64,000 nucleotides of DNA from contig NC_134839.1 of assembly GCF_965363235.1 (NCBI RefSeq), positions 59,487,560-59,551,559 of the forward strand, in the 5' to 3' direction. Shown here in pieces: positions 58,711 to 64,000 of this stretch; positions within the stretch are counted from its first letter, which is position 1, and every line of letters begins with the position of its first letter. This DNA is from Mytilus galloprovincialis. Taxonomy: Eukaryota > Mollusca > Bivalvia > Mytilida > Mytilidae. Below the pieces are notes generated by a model, which worked only from the letters and a program-made list of their open reading frames with translations, ran no database searches and had not been told where the DNA came from. The position numbers and the translations under genes are program-made.

Positions 58711-59005
58711 GGCAGCAACCATTTGATTTTCTGGGGGGGGGGGGGGGGCTATGGTTTTTTTTGGAAAAAAAAGTTTGTTTCCAGTTTTTGGAGAAAAAAA
58801 TAATTTGTTTTTGATTCTGAGAAAAAAAAATTGTTTGTTTCACCCTCAGCTGCCACTATATGTAATGCTAAAATTAAAAAAGAAAAAAATTGTTTTCGAC
58901 TTGTAGCGAAAAAAATAGATGGTTTTTCGCCGTAGGCGAAAAAAAAAATTTGTCCAGAAAAAAAAACCATAGCCCCCCCCCCCAGAAAATCAAATGGTTG
59001 CTGCC
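58711..59005. mobile_element. 295-bp MITE, GGCAGCAACCATTTGATTTT termini, TAA duplication
   Basis: GGCAGCAACCATTTGATTTT with a G run mirrors the right end; TAA flanks both (58708-58710, 59006-59008), a PIF/Harbinger-type target. The interior is made of 'gaaaaaaaa' and 'ttgttt' words. Three minus open frames (67-80 codons) across it are Phe/Lys-rich noise. Confidence 0.9.
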
Positions 59006-59059
59006 TAACCTCTTTTTATATAGTTGATATTGCATCATTTTTAGCACTTTGTCGAATGG

Positions 59060-60700
59060 GGTCATTTGATATATCAAATTGAAGTTCTCAATAAACTCTA
59101 CTTATAAATTAAAATTTTAAACCCCTTTTTCATCCAAGGGGGAATGGTGGGGTCATTTAGTGCAAAAAAATTCAAATTTCTCGAATGGTAAGGTTGTCGC
59201 ATATCAAATGATAGAACATAAAGCGTACATTTCAAATTTCAAATTGACGTCCCCCAAAAATGTGCAAAAAATAAATTTTCTTTTAAGATAAGGTTGTTGT
59301 ATAACAAATGAAAGGTCATGATGTGTACATTTGAAATATCAAATTCCTGACCTCCAAAAATGAGTTGGATGGGGTTACCTGTATGAAATATTCCAGGTGG
59401 AATGTACACGGAATATAGTAGGAATATTGGTCTGAATTCCTACCACAAAAGAGTGATATTCCAGTCAGACAGTAGTAGGAATCCACACGGAAAATAGCCG
59501 AAAAATTTAAATGAGCAGAAATTTCTTAGTAGGAATATTGTATATTCCTGTATATTCCTACCAGGAATATTGTATATTCCTACCAGGAATATTGTATATT
59601 CCTACCAGGAATATGCAAATTAGCAGGAATAATTTGGTAGGAAAATGAAATTCCTACTAGAAAACCTAGTAGGATTTTTTTTTAAATTCCACCCAGAAAA
59701 AATATTGTCTGGTAGGAATCTAAAAATATACAAAAAGAAGTGTATATTCACAAATACACAACTGGGTCAATGATTTAAGTTTGAATCTCAACAACAAAGA
59801 ACAAAGGAAATTCATGGAATAAATTCATTTTTTTAAAAATGGACTTTTGAAATGTATAAGGAAACTGCAATATATGCAAGCTAGAAATTGTGTAATACAT
59901 AAACATGAAGAAAAGCCAAAATATGCCTAGTTGAAATTTAAAGTTATTCAAATAATGAGTGAAATTATGTACTATTGTTGAGTTAATTGATAACTGAATA
60001 TTTTGGCAGGCAGCTGGTAAAAAATTATTTTGAATGTATAAGAGTTACCTTCAATCTTCATAAGCTACATGTTCTTACATTTCTATATTGTAGTTGTGTG
60101 ACACTAGCTTGCAGCATTGTGTTCCAACACAACTTTTCATTCTTTTCCCCTCCAACTTTTGAATTTTGAACTGGAACCTGCTTGCATGTAACACTGCAAA
60201 ATGTGTGTTCTTAGCAAACAGGAATCCAGTGCAAGATAATTCCAGGTAGAAAGATTATCTGGTAGGGAATCTATAAATTCATTCTGGTAGGAATCTTGTA
60301 CAAGTAGTAAGAAAATAAATTATCAAATCAGATTTTCAAAACAGAAAATAATCCATACAGACTTTTAAGATTCCACCTAGGTAATAGGATTTTGGTAGTA
60401 GGAATATAAAAAAATCCAGTCAGAATTTTGTTCATTTTCCATGTCCGCCTACTTTCTGTGTGGAATCTTTGATTCTAGGTAGATTCCTACTTCATTCCTA
60501 CTAGTGTCTAGGTGGAATCCTACTACATATTTCGTACGTGTATTGAGTGCAAAAATCAAACTTTCTAGAACATGGCGTTGTCGCATATCAAATGAAAGAT
60601 CATCAAATCTATGTTACATATATCATACTTCCGAACTCGAAAATGTAGGCGGATGAGATCATTAAGTGTAAAAAGCGAAAAGTTTCAGAAGGTATGCTTG
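59060..60700 (+). repeat. Degenerate ~115-bp satellite split by a 1.15-kb insertion
   Basis: Units with 'gtcgcatatcaaatgatag', 'gttgtataacaaatgaaagg' and 'gtcgcatatcaaatgaaaga' plus 'ccaaaaatg'-type words lie at 59160-59380 and 60545-60690, on both sides of the insertion at 59380-60535. Confidence 0.75.
59380..60535. mobile_element. Foldback-type insertion made of 'attcctac' words
   Basis: Ends 'tatgaaatattccaggtgga' and (inverted) 'tacgaaatatgtagtaggat' are similar inverted sequences. GGTAGGAAT and ATTCCTACC recur throughout on both strands; 59553-59612 has three tandem 25-bp units 'accaggaatattgtatattc'. The centre (59720-60190) is ordinary AT-rich DNA. No coding region. Confidence 0.7.
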
Positions 60701-60709
60701 TTGTATATT

Positions 60710-61080
60710 TATTATATGTTATTGGCTTTGAAGTAGTTGCCAGTAACTGCAAATGCTCCCATATCTGTACTTTGGAGATGTTTAAGAGAAACCTACCACA
60801 CGTCCGATCTGTGTTTTTGTTAAATTTATTACTGCTTTGTATCGATCCGATGAGTAAAGCCCTGTTCAACTGATTTTTATAGTTTGTCTTTATCTTGTAT
60901 TGGTACACCTCTGTTCAAGCTTCAATGTTAGGGGGTGGTTAGCGCCTTCAAACTAGTTTAACACCGCCACATTCTGTGTCATGTCTATAGTCAGGAGTCG
61001 GTTATTCGGTGGCTGTCGTTTATTGCTGTATATCATATTTGTATCTCGTTCATTATTTTTTACACAAATCCGGCCGTTAA
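60710..61080 (+). repeat. Mussel dispersed repeat
   Basis: 'gtagttgccagtaactgcaa', 'gtgttagcgcc'-like and 'cggttattcggtggctgtcg' words, matching 57270-57470 in the first half. Confidence 0.6.
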
Positions 61081-61084
61081 TATA

Positions 61085-61545
61085 AAAAAAAATAAAAAAA
61101 AAGAAGATCTGCTATGATTGCAAACGAAACAACCTTTCACAAGAGATCAAATGACACAGAAATAAACAGCTATAGGTCACCGTACGGTCTTCAATAATGA
61201 TCAAAGCTCGTATCGCATATTCAGCTATATGCAACTAGTAAAAGGCCCCGAAATCACAAATGTGAGACAATTCAAACGATAAAACTAACGGCTTAATTAA
61301 TGTTAATAAAATTGACCCAAAAGAAAATATGCAACATACACGCACATACATACAGAACGTGTATGGCGGGGTTAAACATGTTAGCAGGATTCCAACCCTT
61401 CCCCTAACCTCGGACAGTGGTGCAACAGTACAACATAACAACGAGTCGTTGAAAAAGACTTAACTTATCAGATGGATACAAACAGAAATACATCTAACAA
61501 AACACAGAGTGGAAGTGGCCGGGTACTTGTACATCTTTACCATGC
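61085..61545 (+). repeat. Mussel 'gagacaac/caagagatcaaatgac' repeat, near full-length
   Basis: 'agaagatctgctatgattgc', 'aaggccccgaaatcacaaat', 'cggggttaaacatgttagca' and 'gacagtggtgcaacagtaca' in order. Confidence 0.9.
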
Positions 61546-62918
61546 TTACAGCAAAATAATAAAATGTTAGTCCTGTCTCATACAACCTTTCGAATTAAAA
61601 AGCACAATGCAACTAGTTACTAAAGATTCCCTGAAATATTATTGAATTTTAGAGACTTACATTGATTGAGAGGACGAGCGGGGTAGCTCATGTACCATTT
61701 TAACAAATTGATTGTATAAACGAAATAGTGTATTTCATTGTGTAGTATGTTATGAAACAACAGAGAATCTATAAATAGGAGGTGAACAATGCATTAAGTC
61801 TGTACACGAATAAAGAATCCTTGAAACTTTCAGTCCATTTAACGGTTTTAGATGAGTTACAAACGAGAGAAGCCTACTCCTGACAAGCAAAAGGTGTACA
61901 AGTATATATATAATTCTAAAGTCCATTAAAAAAGTTAAAATCAACTTAGTCTAAAAACTATATGCAGTTTGATCGAAAATAAAATACAAAGATTTTTTTT
62001 TTTAGAAATATTGAATGTCATTGTATCCTTTATTGCAACAAACATATATATATATGCTATAGGAACGTAAACATATTTACAACATGACAAATGGTAAACA
62101 GCTCGGAACATTAAAAAGGGAGGTTGTTGTTTTGGTCTATACCATAGTTTTTCATTGTTGACTTTTGGAACAAGTCTCTGTATCTTCTGATATTTGAGTT
62201 TATATTTGCTTTTTAGGATTTATCCTTACATTGTTCATTAAACATGTTAAAAGCATAACAATTTCATATCATCATAGCAAATCGATCGTTCCACTCAAAA
62301 ATTTGGCAGAATAATTAATTAGGTGCTTTGGAGCCGGAGTGGGACACCTTTTATTGGAACTATTTAGCACTGTTGTTAATAATATACATAGTGATGGTAA
62401 ATTTGAGGAAACTGATCGAAGTATAGATTAATTCTAATTATAGAGGTAAATTCGTTTTGTTTTTTTTTTTGGGGGGGGACTCTCTTTTGATCTCTTTTTA
62501 TAAAAAAAAAGTTATTAGACATATAAAAATGAAGCTGTCCGTGTTTAATAATAACTTGGGTACGACTTCGTAATTACTTTTATTTTCTCCGATTGCATGA
62601 TGCCTTTCTGTGTCATGAGCATGCCTAAATCTCAGGCGGTTTGGGGGGGGGGGGGGACTTCAATACTTATTCGTTAGGGATGCCGCTGCCGCGCTGGGGT
62701 TTTGTTACCTACCCATGCATTTCATAAAACTTAGATCTTAAAAAAATATACCGGCTTTTAATATGTTGCGTAGTTGTAGAAATGTACTCTTTTCTCATAT
62801 TGAAAGATGAATATTTGAGCACATGCAGGCACTTCATATATCCAGAAATCAACGCCACTTTGCTTATTTGAATATTATACTATAGAAATCGGATACCGGT
62901 CACGGAAATTATATTGAA
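61546..62918. other. Non-coding stretch
   Basis: No gene seen. Contains two G runs (62470-62480 and 62642-62655), each of 9 or more G. Confidence 0.4.
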
Positions 62919-63236
62919 ATGATAGGGAATTTTGGAAAAAATGATTGTTTCAACTTTAATTTAAGTGATAGACAGGTTGCCGGGGCAGAAAATAAATATA
63001 CACAACAATATGAAAGATTTTTTACTGTCATCAGTACAAATACCCGTGGGCATAATTGGAAATTAGCAAAACCTAGATGTAACACTTCTTTTCGATTAAG
63101 ACATTTCTCACAACGAATTATTAATGATTGGAATAACCTACCAGTTGAAGTTATTTCATCAAAAACTGTGGAAGCCTTTAAAATTAGTATAGACCGTCAT
63201 TGGGAGTCAGTCATGTATCAGTTAAGAAATTGATGA
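62919..63236 (+). pseudogene. LINE ORF2 C-terminal fragment
   Basis: 104 codons. TRGHNWKLAKPRCNTSFRL followed by FSQRIINDWNNLPVEVISS and TVEAFKISIDRHW is the usual end of CR1/RTE-like LINE polyproteins. The catalytic part is missing, so it is a 5'-truncated copy. Not a host gene. Confidence 0.8.
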
Positions 63237-63618
63237 GGACACAAATAGTTTTCTATATAACTTTTTAATTGTGTGAAATATTGCACCAAATCATGCAGGA
63301 TTGATGATTGTATCAGTTTTGAAAGTGTACCAAAATAGGGTGGGCTAAAAAGGATAGGATCCTTCCATATGAGCCCCACAACGATCTTACAGGTATCTTA
63401 CAGGTATATACACCATTTAAACGAAACATAATGACTGTCCTTGTAAAAATCAAGGTTCCTGAGCTATTCTAAAAATCGAAGCGAGTGGCTTTTATCATTG
63501 CAGTATAAAATACAGGCTAAAATGGCTGAAACGTCAAATTTGCAAACTCCGTGTTGAAAATTGACTAACAAGGTCATTAGAAAAACAAGTTGCCGGGGTG
63601 AAACTTGAAACTTGAATG

Positions 63619-63781
63619 CAGAGGCGGATTTAGAGGGGGGGCCAGGGGGCCCGGGCCCCCCCCCTTTTTGGGAAAAAATTTGGTTGCTTATATAGGGAAT
63701 CACTGAAGCGTGACTGAAGCGGGCCCCCTCTTAGGTCAGTTAGTGGACCCCCACTTATGAAAATTTCTGGATCCGCCACTG
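63619..63781. mobile_element. 163-bp MITE, CAGAGGCGGAT termini, 5-bp TSD (copy 2)
   Basis: Ends CAGAGGCGGATTTAGA and GGATCCGCCACTG; GAATG flanks both (63614-63618, 63782-63786). Shares 'gaatcactgaagcgtgactg' with 3486-3614. Confidence 0.85.
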
Positions 63782-64000
63782 GAATGTCCAAAGAATAAAC
63801 AAGTCCAAACCTTGTATGTGTAGTCGTTGAACTCTAGGTTCCCACGAAAAGTTAAAATGCCAATACTTCAAGAAGAATAAATACCTGAAAACACGAAAAT
63901 TCACTAAATTCTCGTTCATTGTTTTGATTTTGACCGCCTGACAACTTTCCGGATATATCAGAGTGATTATAAACAAGGACTCTGTGACGGGCAACTTATA

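Noticed and set aside
58601-59077. Three Phe/Lys-rich minus-strand frames
   Set aside because: They lie across a MITE made of A-runs and T-runs.
1-64000. Prokaryotic operon, phage or plasmid functions
   Set aside because: Introns, SINE/LINE elements and AT-rich spacers show a eukaryotic genome; no bacterial gene organisation was seen.

Overview
The window is eukaryotic: AT-rich, gene-poor, with genes split by GT-AG introns and many interspersed repeats. Several repeats are ones I recognise as abundant in marine mussels (Mytilus): the 'gagttgtctcattggcac' family, the 'cgtttcgtctacaaaagact' family, the 'ctgtaccaagtcaggaatat' family and a tRNA-derived SINE. I therefore infer Mytilus or a close bivalve. 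This rests on pattern memory, not on a database search.

Host genes. (1) A claudin/PMP22-like four-pass membrane protein lies on the minus strand at 1-1170 and runs off the left edge. (2) A two-exon gene at 4038-5369 (+) would encode a 74-aa hydrophilic protein with an N-myristoylation-type start. (3) A three-exon secreted Arg/Gly/Tyr/Pro-rich peptide precursor with an acidic tail lies at 9621-11387 (+); its layout is like mussel linear antimicrobial peptides such as myticalins. (4) A complete three-exon carbohydrate sulfotransferase lies on the minus strand at 27072-41616. It spans 14.5 kb because its first intron, between the membrane-anchor exon and the catalytic exons, is 11.3 kb and full of transposon remains. 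(5) A single-coding-exon HAD-fold protein lies at 56296-56922 (-). Possible orphan exons or microproteins are at 6301-6428 (-), 38256-38384 (+), 44956-45053 (+), 53055-53131 (+) and 54393-54500 (-).

Mobile DNA dominates. From 12.96 to 24.02 kb there is an 11-kb nest. Two inverted arms built of roughly 20-bp tandem repeats (foldback-like) enclose a nearly full-length LINE. The left arm carries a TA-flanked MITE, another TIR insertion, a hairpin and a palindrome; the right arm carries a 5'-truncated LINE. A second, related foldback-like element (49.87-52.99 kb) has the same terminal GGAACGCC and arms whose minisatellite copy number differs. In the LINE, ORF1 and ORF2 share one frame and are separated by a single TAG, and ORF2 has no ATG before the middle of its endonuclease domain.

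Other regions: LINE 3' fragments at 22.3, 31.6-32.9, 35.5-36.1 and 62.9 kb; MITEs whose target-site duplications can be read directly (5-bp, 8-bp, TAA and TA classes); long perfect or near-perfect palindromes at 26.4, 40.3, 44.0 and 55.9 kb; mussel repeats throughout; and a degenerate satellite at 59-60.7 kb split by a 1.15-kb insertion. I found no CRISPR array, operon, rRNA, or tRNA gene outside the SINE. The genes appear functionally unrelated; there is no sign of a cluster working together.
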